Positions 47,144-55,948 of a stretch of DNA of 64,000 nt are shown here, piece after piece. The translations under genes were made by a program, and so were the position numbers. This DNA comes from Nitratireductor aquimarinus. GTDB taxonomy: Bacteria > Pseudomonadota > Alphaproteobacteria > Rhizobiales > Rhizobiaceae. Within the stretch, counting starts at the first letter, position 1; every line of letters starts with the position of its first letter. The stretch is from positions 62,001 through 126,000 of the forward strand of contig NZ_JAFKDE010000002.1 of assembly GCF_017255295.1 (NCBI RefSeq), given 5' to 3'. Below the pieces are notes generated by a model. It was given only the letters and a program-made list of their open reading frames with translations. It was not told the DNA's origin and searched no databases.

Positions 47144-48501
47144 ATGCGATACCGGTAATTCTGGTGGATGACGACATGGAAATCCGTGACGCCTGGGCGG
47201 AGACGCTGGCGCTGGAGGTCTATGAACCGTTCACCTTCGCCGATGGGCGGGAGGCGCTGCGCGTGCTCGACCGGAACTGGCCGGGCGTCGTCGTCTCGGA
47301 TCTCAGAATGCCCGGCATGGATGGCATTGCCCTTCTGGAGGCCGTTCAGGAGATCGACCGCGATATCCCCGTCATCATCATCACCGGTCATGGCGATGTG
47401 CCCATGGCGGTGTCTGCGGTTCGCAACGGGGCCTATGATTTCATCGAGAAACCGGCGGAGCCGGAGGTGCTTCTGGCGGCGGTGGAACGCGGCGCCAGAA
47501 TGCGCCAACTCATCCTTCAGAACCGCCAGTTGCTCAGCGGTGCGGGCGCGCCCTACGCGCTGGAAAAGCAGCTGATCGGCAACAGCGAGGCCATTCAGCG
47601 CTTGCGCAAGCGCATCGCCGCCGTTGCGCTGGCCGACGTCAACACCGTCGTCTATGGCGAAACCGGGTCGGGCAAGGAAGTGGTGGCCAATGCGCTGCAT
47701 TCGCTCGGCCAGCGCAGCGACGGCCCCTTTGTCGCGCTCAATTGCGGCGCGTTGCCGGACACGCTGATCGCCAGCGAACTGTTCGGCCACGAGCCGGGTG
47801 CCTTTACGGGGGCGGATCGCCGGCGCATCGGCAGGCTGGAACAGGCGAGCGGCGGAACGCTGTTTCTCGACGAGATCGAGAGCATGCCGCTTGCGCATCA
47901 GACCCAGCTTCTGCGCGCGCTCCAGTCGCAGACCATCACGCGGCTTGGCGGCAAGGACGAGATCGGCATCGATGTGCGGGTGGTTGCAGCCGCGAAGAAG
48001 GATCTCGAAGAGGCATCCGAGGAAGGCACGTTCCGCGCCGATCTCTACTATCGCATCGCCGTCGCGACGCTTTCCATTCCGCCGCTCAGGGAGCGCCCGG
48101 AAGACGTGCCGCTTCTTTTCATGCACTATGTGCAGCAGGCGGGCCGGCGCATTCAGCGCGGCTTTGTCGAGCCGGACCAGAACCTGCTGGAAGAGCTGAG
48201 CCGACGGCCATGGAAGGGCAATGTCCGCGAGCTGATCAATGTCGCAGAGCGTCATGCGCTGGGTATTGACGGCGAGACGCAGGGCAGCGCGATGGGCGGA
48301 GCGGAACCCGGCCTTGCCGACCAGCTCGACGCATTCGAAAAACGCGTTCTTGCCGCAGCCCTGCGCCGGACCGGCGGACGGGTGCAGATGGCCGCCGATC
48401 ATCTGCGGATTCCGCGCAAGAAGCTCTATCTCAGAATGCAGCGCCACGGCCTCGTTCGGGAGGATTTCGTGGAGGATGATCGTGTCGAAAGTGACACGTG
48501 A
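47140..48501 (+). CDS. PgtA/DctD-like sigma-54-dependent response regulator
   Basis: A 453-residue NtrC-family regulator. The receiver domain has acidic residues D10-D11, phospho-acceptor D54 in VVVSDLRMPGMDG and K104. The AAA+ domain has Walker A GETGSGKE (173-180) and an intact GAFTGA loop (220-225), so it can open sigma-54 promoters. A Fis-type helix-turn-helix (about 410-445, MAADHLRIPRKKLYLRM) ends the protein. Its ATG overlaps the kinase stop. A sigma-54 promoter and an inverted repeat stand just downstream, before the binding-protein gene, so the importer operon is its target. Confidence 0.92.
   Translation: MNAIPVILVDDDMEIRDAWAETLALEVYEPFTFADGREALRVLDRNWPGVVVSDLRMPGMDGIALLEAVQEIDRDIPVIIITGHGDVPMAVSAVRNGAYDFIEKPAEPEVLLAAVERGARMRQLILQNRQLLSGAGAPYALEKQLIGNSEAIQRLRKRIAAVALADVNTVVYGETGSGKEVVANALHSLGQRSDGPFVALNCGALPDTLIASELFGHEPGAFTGADRRRIGRLEQASGGTLFLDEIESMPLAHQTQLLRALQSQTITRLGGKDEIGIDVRVVAAAKKDLEEASEEGTFRADLYYRIAVATLSIPPLRERPEDVPLLFMHYVQQAGRRIQRGFVEPDQNLLEELSRRPWKGNVRELINVAERHALGIDGETQGSAMGGAEPGLADQLDAFEKRVLAAALRRTGGRVQMAADHLRIPRKKLYLRMQRHGLVREDFVEDDRVESDT
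48481..48498. promoter_or_regulatory. upstream activator site candidate for the response regulator
   Basis: CGTGTC-GAAAGT-GACACG is an inverted repeat overlapping the end of the regulator gene. Its centre lies about 130 bases before the sigma-54 promoter -12 element, the usual distance for NtrC-family enhancer sites. A second weaker dyad, GGGTC-N6-GACCC, is at 48513-48528. Binding is inferred. Confidence 0.55.
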
Positions 48502-48606
48502 TTAAGGCGGATGGGTCAAAAACGACCCGTTCGCCGGTCAGTTCCGCGTCCTGAATTTCCCATGAACATCAATGGATTGCCGAAAAATTCCGGGCGGCGC
48601 GCAAAC

Positions 48607-48622
48607 TGGCACGCCGGTTGCT
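48607..48622 (+). promoter_or_regulatory. sigma-54 promoter of the ABC importer operon
   Basis: TGGCACGCCGGTTGCT matches the -24/-12 consensus TGGCAC-N5-TTGC exactly. It lies 52 bases before the binding-protein ATG, directly after a gene for a GAFTGA-containing activator. Transcription should begin near 48633. Confidence 0.88.
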
Positions 48623-48673
48623 CCTGATTGTTCGCGATGAACAAGATCGCGGTATATTTCTGGGAGGAATTTT

Positions 48674-50029
48674 ATGCCTGACATCAAACGCAAGCCGTAT
48701 CGCACGCTGGGACTGGGGGTCGCGGCCGCGGCCTTGCTGGCGGCGTCGCCGCTTTATGCGGCCGACGACAAGCTCGTCATCGTAACGTCCTTTCCCTCCG
48801 ATCTGACGGATGTTTTCAAGACCGCCTTCATGAAGGAGAACCCCTCGATTGCCGTTGAGGTGGTGAACAAGAGCACGTCTTCGGGCGTGAAATATCTGAT
48901 CGAGACGGCGCAGAACAACCAGTCCGACATTTTCTGGGCTTCCGCGCCGGATGCGTTCGAAGTGCTGAAGGGCGAAGAGCTTCTCGGCAGCTACTCCAAA
49001 GAGGTCGATGGCATCCCGGCCGATCTCAACGGCTATCCGATCAACGATCCGGACGGCCAGTATCTGGGCTTCGCCCTCTCGGGCTACGGCTTTATGTGGA
49101 ACACCCGCTACATGGACGCCTACGAACTGCCCGCGCCGAAGGAATGGGACGACCTCGAAAAGCCGGTCTATCACGGCCATGTCGGCATTTCCTCGCCATC
49201 GCGTTCCGGCACCACGCACCTGACCATCGAGACCATTCTCCAGGGTGAAGGCTGGGAGGAAGGCTGGAAGACGCTGAAGGCGATTTCCGGCAATGCAAAG
49301 ACGATCACCGAGCGCAGCTTCGGCGTGCCGGACGGCGTCAACAGCGGTTCCTTCGGCGTCGGCATCGTGATCGACTTCTTCGGGTTCTCGTCCAAGGCCT
49401 CCGGCTTCCCGGTCGAGTTCCATTATCCGAGCGTGACGGCGCTGGTGCCCGCCAATATCGGCGTTGTCGCCAATGCGCCCAATGAGGGGCCGGCGCAGAA
49501 GTTCATCGACTTCCTTCTGTCGGAAAAGGGCCAGGCACTGCTCTTCGATCCGAAGATCATGCGTCTGCCGGTGAACAAGAACGCCTATGCGGGCGCGCCG
49601 GAAGGTCTGCCCAACCCGTTCGACGGTTCGATCGAAACCAAGGTGAACTTCGACAGCGACGTGTCGGAGCAGCGCTACAATGTGATCAATTCGCTGTTCG
49701 ACGTGATGATCACCTACCGGCTTGACGATCTGCGCAACGCCACGGCTGCCGTGCAGGCGGCGGACACTGCGCTTGCCGAAGCCGGCTCCGGCAATGCCGA
49801 GGCCGCCAAGCTGATCGAGGAAGCAAAGGCCCTGATCAACGCGCTTCCGGTCTCCGCTGAAGAAGCCGCCGATCCGGACTTCAATGCGATCTTCACGGTG
49901 AAGCGCAAAGAGGCCGACACCAAGGTCGAAGGCCGTCAGGCCGAGATCGAGCAGCAGTGGGACGCCATGGTGGTCGAGAACTACCGCAAGGCCACTGAAC
50001 TGGCCGAGAAGGCCAAGTCTCTGCTTTAG
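48674..50029 (+). CDS. ABC transporter substrate-binding protein, iron/phosphonate type
   Basis: A 451-residue periplasmic binding protein with a clear signal peptide (after basic IKRKPYRTLG, core LGVAAAALLAASPLYA, cleavage near residue 30). It opens with DDKLVIVTSFPSDLTDVF. The C-terminal 100 residues form an extra helical region rich in Ala and Glu, shared with the PgtC-like paralogue. The ribosome site GGGAGGA precedes the ATG at 48674. It is the first gene behind the sigma-54 promoter. Iron binding is not evident; organophosphate or aminoethylphosphonate-type ligands are taken by relatives. Ligand unknown. Confidence 0.9.
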   Translation: MPDIKRKPYRTLGLGVAAAALLAASPLYAADDKLVIVTSFPSDLTDVFKTAFMKENPSIAVEVVNKSTSSGVKYLIETAQNNQSDIFWASAPDAFEVLKGEELLGSYSKEVDGIPADLNGYPINDPDGQYLGFALSGYGFMWNTRYMDAYELPAPKEWDDLEKPVYHGHVGISSPSRSGTTHLTIETILQGEGWEEGWKTLKAISGNAKTITERSFGVPDGVNSGSFGVGIVIDFFGFSSKASGFPVEFHYPSVTALVPANIGVVANAPNEGPAQKFIDFLLSEKGQALLFDPKIMRLPVNKNAYAGAPEGLPNPFDGSIETKVNFDSDVSEQRYNVINSLFDVMITYRLDDLRNATAAVQAADTALAEAGSGNAEAAKLIEEAKALINALPVSAEEAADPDFNAIFTVKRKEADTKVEGRQAEIEQQWDAMVVENYRKATELAEKAKSLL

Positions 50030-50036
50030 GTCGTCC

Positions 50037-50054
50037 GGCGTCCATTCGGACGCT
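50037..50054 (+). other. intercistronic hairpin after binding-protein gene
   Basis: GGCGTCC-ATTC-GGACGCT forms a 7-bp stem with one G-U pair and a tetraloop, eight bases after the binding-protein stop. Such hairpins often protect the upstream mRNA so that binding protein exceeds permease. Shape-based inference. Confidence 0.4.
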
Positions 50055-50165
50055 CAAGGAACGATCTGATCCATTGATTGAGCATCGGGTCGCGACCGGT
50101 TCCCGGTCCGATGCTCCAGGGCCGGTTTGGCCATTCAAGATTTCCTGTTCCCACGGAGCATTTCC

Positions 50166-51893
50166 ATGCCCACTGCAGCCCTTCGGCGGCCGGCGCTCAA
50201 CGTGTCTGTCGGACCCTATCTGGCGGCTGGCATCGTCGTCCTGTTTCTCGGCGCATTTCTGGTTGTCCCGGTTCTGAAAGTCATCCAGGTCGCCTTTCAG
50301 GACCCCTCCAGCGGCGCGTTCACCCTGGTGAATTTCCAGGACTTTTTCGCCAGCACGCTGTTTCGCCAGTCTTTCTACAATTCCGTCTATGTGGCGGGCA
50401 TGTCGGTGGTCATCGCATCCGCGATCGCTCTGCCGCTGGCCTATTTCACCACGCGGTTCAACTTCTCCGGCTCGGTCATCATCCAGACGCTGGCCTTCGT
50501 GCCGCTCATCATGCCGCCCTTCATCGGCGCGGTGGCAATGCAGCTTCTGTTTGGCGCGAATGGCAGCGTGAACCTGCTTTTGCGTGAATATTTCGGCATA
50601 ACGATCCCCTTCATGAAGGGGCTGAACGGCGTCATTTTCGTGCAGAGCCTGCACTATTTCCCGTTCATCCTGATCAATCTTTCGGCCAGCCTGCGCAACA
50701 TCGACCGCTCCATGGAAGAAGCGGCCCAGATGCTTGGCTCCAGCGGCGTGCGCATGTTCCGGCGCATCGTGTTCCCGCTGGCCATGCCCGGCTATATCGC
50801 CGGCGCATCGCTGGTCTTCGTCAAGGTGTTCGACGATCTGGGCACGCCGCTTCTGCTCAACGTCAACACCATGCTCGCCCCGCAGGCCTATCTGCGCATC
50901 TCCTCGGTCGGCATCTCCGATCCGATGGGCTACGTGATCTCGTGCATCCTGATCGTGTTCTCGATCTTCGCCATGTGGGTGTCGTTCCTCGGCATGCGCG
51001 GCAAGGATTATTCGACCACGCAGAAGGGCGGTGGCGGACTTTCCAGGCGCGATCTCACACGGCGCGAGGCGGTGCTCTGCTACATCGTCGTTCTGTTGAT
51101 CCTAGCGCTGGTGCTTGCGCCGCATCTGGGGCTCCTGCTTCTGTCCTTCGGCACGGTCTGGTCGTTCGGCGTCTTGCCCGACGGGTTTACGCTCGCGCAC
51201 TATGAGACAGCGCTCACCTCGGCCTGGGGCTTCATCCAGAACACGCTTCTCTATGCCGGGCTCGCGGGCCTGATCGACATCATCATCGGCACGGCCATCG
51301 CCTATCTGGTTCTGCGCACAAACATCATCGGGCGCAAATGGCTGGACTATATGGCGGTCTCCGCACTCGCCGTTCCCGGCGTGGTGCTGGGTATTGGCTA
51401 TCTGCGTGTCTATTACGGTGTGGAGATGCCGCTCACCGGCCAGCCTCTGGCAACCTGGTGGGGCATCATCGTGATCGCGCTCGCGGTCCGGCGTCTGCCC
51501 TATGCGCTGCGCTCATGCACCGCCGCGCTCCAGCAGATTTCACCGGCACTCGAAGAAGCGGCCGAGAACCTCGGCGCATCGAAACTGCGCACGGTCCGGC
51601 GTGTCGTCGTGCCGCTCATGGTGAGCGGTCTGGTGGCCGGTTTCGTGACCAGTTTCGCAACCGCAGCCGTGGAGCTTTCGGCGACGATCATGCTGGTCTC
51701 CAGCGAGAAAGACGCGCCGCTGGCCTACGGACTTTATCTTTTCATGCAATCGGCGGCAGGCCGCGGCCCCGGCGCAGCGCTGGGCATCATGGCGGTCGTG
51801 ATCGTCGGGCTGGCGACCTACCTGTCGCATCGTCTGGTCGAGAACGCCCGCCGCAACCAGGCTGCCGCCAGCGCCCCAGGGGGAGGACATTGA
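50166..51893 (+). CDS. ABC transporter permease with two fused membrane domains
   Basis: A 575-residue permease with about twelve hydrophobic segments in two homologous halves (about 1-285 and 300-575), each with an EAA loop: EEAAQMLGSSGVRMFRRIVFP in the first and EEAAENLGASKLRTVRRVVVP in the second. This is the FbpB/SfuB and phosphonate-permease form, in which one protein makes the whole channel. I chose the ATG at 50166, with GGAG seven bases upstream. It lies between the binding-protein and ATPase genes (one base to the next start). Confidence 0.92.
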   Translation: MPTAALRRPALNVSVGPYLAAGIVVLFLGAFLVVPVLKVIQVAFQDPSSGAFTLVNFQDFFASTLFRQSFYNSVYVAGMSVVIASAIALPLAYFTTRFNFSGSVIIQTLAFVPLIMPPFIGAVAMQLLFGANGSVNLLLREYFGITIPFMKGLNGVIFVQSLHYFPFILINLSASLRNIDRSMEEAAQMLGSSGVRMFRRIVFPLAMPGYIAGASLVFVKVFDDLGTPLLLNVNTMLAPQAYLRISSVGISDPMGYVISCILIVFSIFAMWVSFLGMRGKDYSTTQKGGGGLSRRDLTRREAVLCYIVVLLILALVLAPHLGLLLLSFGTVWSFGVLPDGFTLAHYETALTSAWGFIQNTLLYAGLAGLIDIIIGTAIAYLVLRTNIIGRKWLDYMAVSALAVPGVVLGIGYLRVYYGVEMPLTGQPLATWWGIIVIALAVRRLPYALRSCTAALQQISPALEEAAENLGASKLRTVRRVVVPLMVSGLVAGFVTSFATAAVELSATIMLVSSEKDAPLAYGLYLFMQSAAGRGPGAALGIMAVVIVGLATYLSHRLVENARRNQAAASAPGGGH

Positions 51894-51894
51894 G

Positions 51895-53019
51895 ATGAAC
51901 ATGCCCATGAAATCCATGACGGGCGACGGCCCCGCTGAAACCGCAGACAAAGGCGCAGGCCGGGTGGAGCCGGTCGAGATCGACATTCGCAACGTCTCGC
52001 TTTCCTTCGGCAGGACGGAGGTGCTGAAAGGCATCGACCTGAAGATCGAGCCCGGCGAGTTCTTCGCCTTCCTCGGTCCCTCGGGCTCCGGCAAGTCCAC
52101 ATTGCTGCGCGCGATTGCCGGTTTCGGACCGACGCCCAAAGGGCAGATCCTGCTTGGCGGGCAGGATGTTGTCGGCACCGCGCCGTGGAAGCGCAATGTC
52201 GGCATGGTGTTCCAGAGCTACGCGCTCTGGCCCCACATGACCGTCGCGCGCAACGTCGCCTTCGGTCTTGATGAACGCCGTGTGCCGAAGGCGGAGACTG
52301 CAAAGCGCGTCAGTGCGGCGCTGGAGATGGTCGGCATGAGCCAGTATGCCGAGCGTTATCCCTCGCAGCTTTCCGGCGGCCAGCAGCAGCGTGTTGCGCT
52401 AGCCCGCACCATCGTCGTGGAGCCGCGTGTTCTGCTGCTCGACGAGCCGCTTTCCAATCTGGATGCGAATTTACGCGTACAGATGCGGCAGGATCTCCTG
52501 AAACTGCAAAGGCGGCTCGGCATCACGACCATCTTCGTCACGCACGATCAGGAGGAGGCCAACACGATCTGCGATCGCATCGCGGTCATGGCCGATGGCG
52601 TCGTGCAGCAGGTGGGGCGGCCCGACGAGGTTTACGACACGCCGGCCAATGCCTTCGTGGCAAAATTCCTCGGCACGGCCAATGTGCTGGAAGGCGTGGT
52701 GGAACAGCGGACGGACGGAAACGCATTCGTGCTGCCGTCCGGTATCGCCATCCCCTGTGCGGGGGATGCGAGGGCCGGCGCCGGCAAGCTCGTTCTGCGC
52801 CCGCAGAGCATTTCCTTTGCGCAGAATGGGGACGGGAGCCTCACCGGCACGGTTCAATCCGCCGAGTTCCTTGGCGGCATGATCCGCTATGCGGTCGAGG
52901 TCTCCGGCCAGACGCTCCTCGTGGACGAAGTCCATAACCGTGGCAGCGGGCGGCGGCAGGCCGGTGAGGCGGTCAGTCTCGACGTGCGCCATCAGGAGGG
53001 CGTTCTGATCCATGACTGA
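51895..53019 (+). CDS. ABC transporter ATPase with TOBE domain
   Basis: A 374-residue ATPase of the iron/polyamine/phosphonate group. Walker [10 protein letters not shown], signature LSGGQQQR and Walker B VLLLDEPLSNLD lie in the first 240 residues after a 25-residue polar leader, and a C-terminal TOBE-type regulatory domain follows (about 270-370). It energises the fused permease. Its end overlaps the histidine phosphatase gene by eight bases, so that enzyme belongs to the operon. Confidence 0.93.
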   Translation: MNMPMKSMTGDGPAETADKGAGRVEPVEIDIRNVSLSFGRTEVLKGIDLKIEPGEFFAFLGPSGSGKSTLLRAIAGFGPTPKGQILLGGQDVVGTAPWKRNVGMVFQSYALWPHMTVARNVAFGLDERRVPKAETAKRVSAALEMVGMSQYAERYPSQLSGGQQQRVALARTIVVEPRVLLLDEPLSNLDANLRVQMRQDLLKLQRRLGITTIFVTHDQEEANTICDRIAVMADGVVQQVGRPDEVYDTPANAFVAKFLGTANVLEGVVEQRTDGNAFVLPSGIAIPCAGDARAGAGKLVLRPQSISFAQNGDGSLTGTVQSAEFLGGMIRYAVEVSGQTLLVDEVHNRGSGRRQAGEAVSLDVRHQEGVLIHD

Positions 53020-53740
53020 CGAGATGCTTGCCCGTGAAGCGGGGCATGCCGGTGACGCATGTGAGGCGTCGGGCCGGGAGCCCGGCCTTTATCCGCCCAT
53101 CCTGCTCATCCGGCACGGGGAGACCCAGTGGAACCGGCAGGGACGATTGCAGGGGCGCAGGGACGCGCCCCTGACGCTCAATGGCATGCGGCAGTGTCTT
53201 GCCGTCGCTGCAACGGTCGATGCGCATATGCGAACCCTGCCCGGGGATGTGTGCTTCTGGGTCAGCCCATTGGGCCGCGCCCGGCAGACGGCGTCCATTC
53301 TGGCGGATTGCTGGCAGATCGGCTTTGACCGTTTCATCGAAGCGTCCGACATCGCCGAGCGCGCCTATGGCGCCTGGGAAGGAAACACGCTCAGTGACGT
53401 GGAGACTGACCGGCCCGAGGAATTCAGACAGCATGCGGCCGATCCATGGGGCTACCGGGTGCCCGGCGGCGAAAGCAAGGATGAGCTTTTCGCGCGGATT
53501 GAAGGCTGGCTCGATGGGCTCGACCGTCATCAGGCGCATGTGGTCGTCACCCATAGCGGCTGCTTTCGCGCCATCCGCGCCCTGTGCACGGGCGCATCGC
53601 GCGCGGCGACGGAAGCCTATCGCGAGCCGCAGACCACGGCTTTCCTGCTTCAGTCGGGCAGTGAGCGGGAAGTCGCGCCGCCGGCGGCGCTGCTACAGGC
53701 TTTCGGCGTCGGCGGTTCCGGCCGCACGGTGGAAATCTGA
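53012..53740 (+). CDS. histidine phosphatase family protein
   Basis: A 242-residue phosphoglycerate-mutase-like phosphatase. The RHG motif is at R34-H35-G36 in LLIRHGETQWNRQGRLQGR, and the second histidine H181 is in VVVTHSGCFRA. E118 region ERAYGAWEG supplies the proton donor, so the active site looks complete. No signal peptide; it is cytoplasmic. As the last gene of the importer operon it may dephosphorylate the imported compound, which would fit an organophosphate substrate. Mutase activity is less likely in this setting. Confidence 0.88.
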   Translation: MTDEMLAREAGHAGDACEASGREPGLYPPILLIRHGETQWNRQGRLQGRRDAPLTLNGMRQCLAVAATVDAHMRTLPGDVCFWVSPLGRARQTASILADCWQIGFDRFIEASDIAERAYGAWEGNTLSDVETDRPEEFRQHAADPWGYRVPGGESKDELFARIEGWLDGLDRHQAHVVVTHSGCFRAIRALCTGASRAATEAYREPQTTAFLLQSGSEREVAPPAALLQAFGVGGSGRTVEI

Positions 53741-53749
53741 GCCTTGAAG

Positions 53750-53776
53750 CCGGGCCGGATCTGAAGTCCGGCCCGG
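53750..53776. terminator. 10-bp inverted repeat between convergent genes
   Basis: CCGGGCCGGA and TCCGGCCCGG (7-base loop) lie nine bases after the phosphatase stop. The adjoining gene on the other strand ends 50 bases further. No T-run follows. Probably a transcript-end hairpin used from the plus side. Confidence 0.5.
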
Positions 53777-53826
53777 TGCGCAATCGCGTGTCCGGGGACG
53801 GAAAACCGGTTCCCACTTTCCTGCCC

Positions 53827-54897
53827 CTAGTGAACGCCGGCCACGCCGCGCCGCCAGTAGGACACGACCAGATGCTGCCGGTTGGGCAGCCGCTGCTCCT
53901 TGCGCAGATGACTGCGGATGGATTTGAAGGCGGAGAACTCGCATCCAGCCCAGACGAAGAGGTCGGGGTCGTCTCCCTTGATATCCAGAGCCTTCACCGC
54001 ATCTTCAAGAAGCGTCGTCGTTCCAGCCTCTGCATTGCCGCGCACGAGCCATTCCAGATCGAGTGTCGCGCGGGTGGAAAGCAGCTGCTTCTCCTCCTCA
54101 CTGGCGATCTCGATGCGCACGATGGCGTTCGTCTCCTTCGGCAGTCCCTCCAGAATGCGGCCGATGGCGGGCAGGGCGGTTTCATCGCCCAGAAGCACCA
54201 GCGTGGCGGTGTGCGGGGCTTCGCCGCCGCCCGGTCCCGTCATGCCGACGATATCGCCCGGCTTTGCACGCGCCGCCCAGCCTGCGCCGGGATAGGCGTC
54301 ACCCTCATGGAGAACCATGTCCACGTCGATCAGCCCGGCGGCCACGTCAATCGTGCGGATCGTGTAAACGCGTGCGACCGGGCGGTTTTCATCGTCGGGC
54401 CAGACGGCGTCGCCATTCCTGCCGATCTGCGGCCATGAAGGGGAGGCGCTGCCGGCGGGCGGAAACAGAAGCCGCATGTGAAGCCCGTTGCGGGAGAACC
54501 GTTCCAGATCCTCACCGGCAAGCCGGACACGCCGCATGGAGGGCGTGAGGTTGTGTGTGGAGACCACCTGCATCTTGCGGAAATAGGGGAGCAGCATGCC
54601 GGGCCTGTTGTCGCTGTCCCATGGAAGCTCAATGCCCTTTTCGAGCGATTGCAGGCGGTGGCTGATGCTGAGCTGCAGATAGGCAAGCGACGTACGGTCA
54701 TCCGCATCGAGGCTGATATCAAGGCCCGATGCCTGCGTCTCGACGGCGATGCGGCCGAATGTGTGCGCGAGCCGCGTGCCCTGCGCCGTCTCTTCGAGAG
54801 GCTCTGCGCCCATGCCCTTGATCAGCGCATCCGTTAATCGCGAACCGGCCATCTGCGGGAGACGCAACTGCGCGCGAAAAGAACCAGGCATCGTCAT
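53827..54897 (-). CDS. siderophore-interacting protein with N-terminal DUF2218
   Basis: A 356-residue fusion of DUF2218 (about 10-95) to a siderophore-interacting protein, ViuB-like, consisting of an FAD-binding domain (about 105-235, FAD motif RVYTIR) and a C-terminal SIP domain (about 240-350, ending HLVVSYWRRGVAGVH). Such proteins reduce ferric siderophores in the cytoplasm to release iron. I chose the ATG at 54897 with AGGG seven bases upstream. No siderophore receptor or synthesis gene is in the window. An iron-responsive promoter is likely but I cannot assign a regulator. Confidence 0.88.
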   Translation of the reverse strand: MTMPGSFRAQLRLPQMAGSRLTDALIKGMGAEPLEETAQGTRLAHTFGRIAVETQASGLDISLDADDRTSLAYLQLSISHRLQSLEKGIELPWDSDNRPGMLLPYFRKMQVVSTHNLTPSMRRVRLAGEDLERFSRNGLHMRLLFPPAGSASPSWPQIGRNGDAVWPDDENRPVARVYTIRTIDVAAGLIDVDMVLHEGDAYPGAGWAARAKPGDIVGMTGPGGGEAPHTATLVLLGDETALPAIGRILEGLPKETNAIVRIEIASEEEKQLLSTRATLDLEWLVRGNAEAGTTTLLEDAVKALDIKGDDPDLFVWAGCEFSAFKSIRSHLRKEQRLPNRQHLVVSYWRRGVAGVH

Positions 54898-54936
54898 GAA
54901 TGCACCCTGCTGCAACCGTTGAAATTAAACTTGAGT

Positions 54937-54964
54937 CTTATAGTCTAATTTATGATTGTTGCAA
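54937..54964 (-). promoter_or_regulatory. promoter candidate of siderophore-interacting gene
   Basis: On the minus strand, TTGCAA (54964-54959) and TATAAG (54942-54937), 16 bases apart, stand about 40 bases before the start in an AT-rich spacer. A reasonable sigma-70 promoter; no defined iron box was recognised. Confidence 0.45.
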
Positions 54965-55032
54965 TCGTCGCCGCAGGGCTTTTGCCTGAGGCGGGGCATC
55001 CATGGACGGGCGTTCTGCGCCCGTCCGGAAAA

Positions 55033-55911
55033 CTATGCTGTTGCCTGTGAGGCGGTTTTGCGGGCGTTGTCGATTGTTTCGACCTGCCTGCTTTCGCGCA
55101 TCATCAGCACTGCGCCCACCAGAAAGCCCGTGGCTCCAAGGAACAGATGGATGTTGGCAACATCCGCGATCCAGCCCGGTTCAGGCCCTCTGGGCACAAA
55201 GGCCAAAACGCCGGCCGTCAGAAAGAAGATGCAGCCCAACAGGTTGGAAAAGGCGATCCACCAGTCGATGTCGCGCGAGCTGTATGACCAGTAGCCATGG
55301 CTGATTTCCATGAAGGCCAGATAGCCGGAGATCATGAACAGGATGGAGCCGACAATGCCGGGCAGCCAGATGGTCAGATCCTGCGCATACCAGCCCGGCA
55401 GCGGATGGATGGCGTCGAGCGTGTTGAAGTTGAAGGCAATGGTGCCGACGAACTGCGTGATCGTGCTCAGCCAGCCCAGATTGCCCGGTCGCCAGCCGAT
55501 CACCCGGAAGGGCTGTGGAGCCGCGCTTGCCTTTGGAGGGGCGTCGTCGGGCGCATTTGCGGCCTGCAGGTTCTGCATGAAGGCAGCGGTGGTGAAGGGG
55601 ATGGACCCCAGAAAGAAGACGAGGCCGATCTGCCAGTTCGCCAGCGAGGTATGCACGAGGGAGAGCGCCGCGCCGAGCATGAAAAGCGAAGCGCCACAGG
55701 CGAAGATGAGACCCATCCACCAATTGTAGGCGGGTTGCCGCCAGGCAGGCGCATCATCGTGCTGCAGGAAGCGGATCAGCCCCTTGCGCCGCTCACGCGA
55801 TTTCAGAACGATGTGCTGGCCGTGCAGCACGAAGCTCCGCAGGGTGATGAAAGGCCAGGGGCCACGAGCGTGCGTGGCCCCCTTGTTCTCGGTATCAGAC
55901 AGCGTGCTCAT
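55033..55911 (-). CDS. multi-pass membrane protein of unknown function
   Basis: A 292-residue integral membrane protein with a polar N-terminus of about 60 residues and about six hydrophobic segments (around 65-87, 93-112, 145-165, 178-200, 222-245 and 255-277), with tryptophan-rich loops such as YSSRDIDWW. I do not recognise the family with confidence. It lies 37 bases downstream of the glutamate decarboxylase gene on the same strand, so it probably belongs to that acid-stress unit. It does not look like a GadC antiporter, which has twelve helices. Confidence 0.65.
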   Translation of the reverse strand: MSTLSDTENKGATHARGPWPFITLRSFVLHGQHIVLKSRERRKGLIRFLQHDDAPAWRQPAYNWWMGLIFACGASLFMLGAALSLVHTSLANWQIGLVFFLGSIPFTTAAFMQNLQAANAPDDAPPKASAAPQPFRVIGWRPGNLGWLSTITQFVGTIAFNFNTLDAIHPLPGWYAQDLTIWLPGIVGSILFMISGYLAFMEISHGYWSYSSRDIDWWIAFSNLLGCIFFLTAGVLAFVPRGPEPGWIADVANIHLFLGATGFLVGAVLMMRESRQVETIDNARKTASQATA

Positions 55912-55948
55912 CGCGTGTCCCGGTTGGAGGGCAGCCGTGCGGCCGCGC

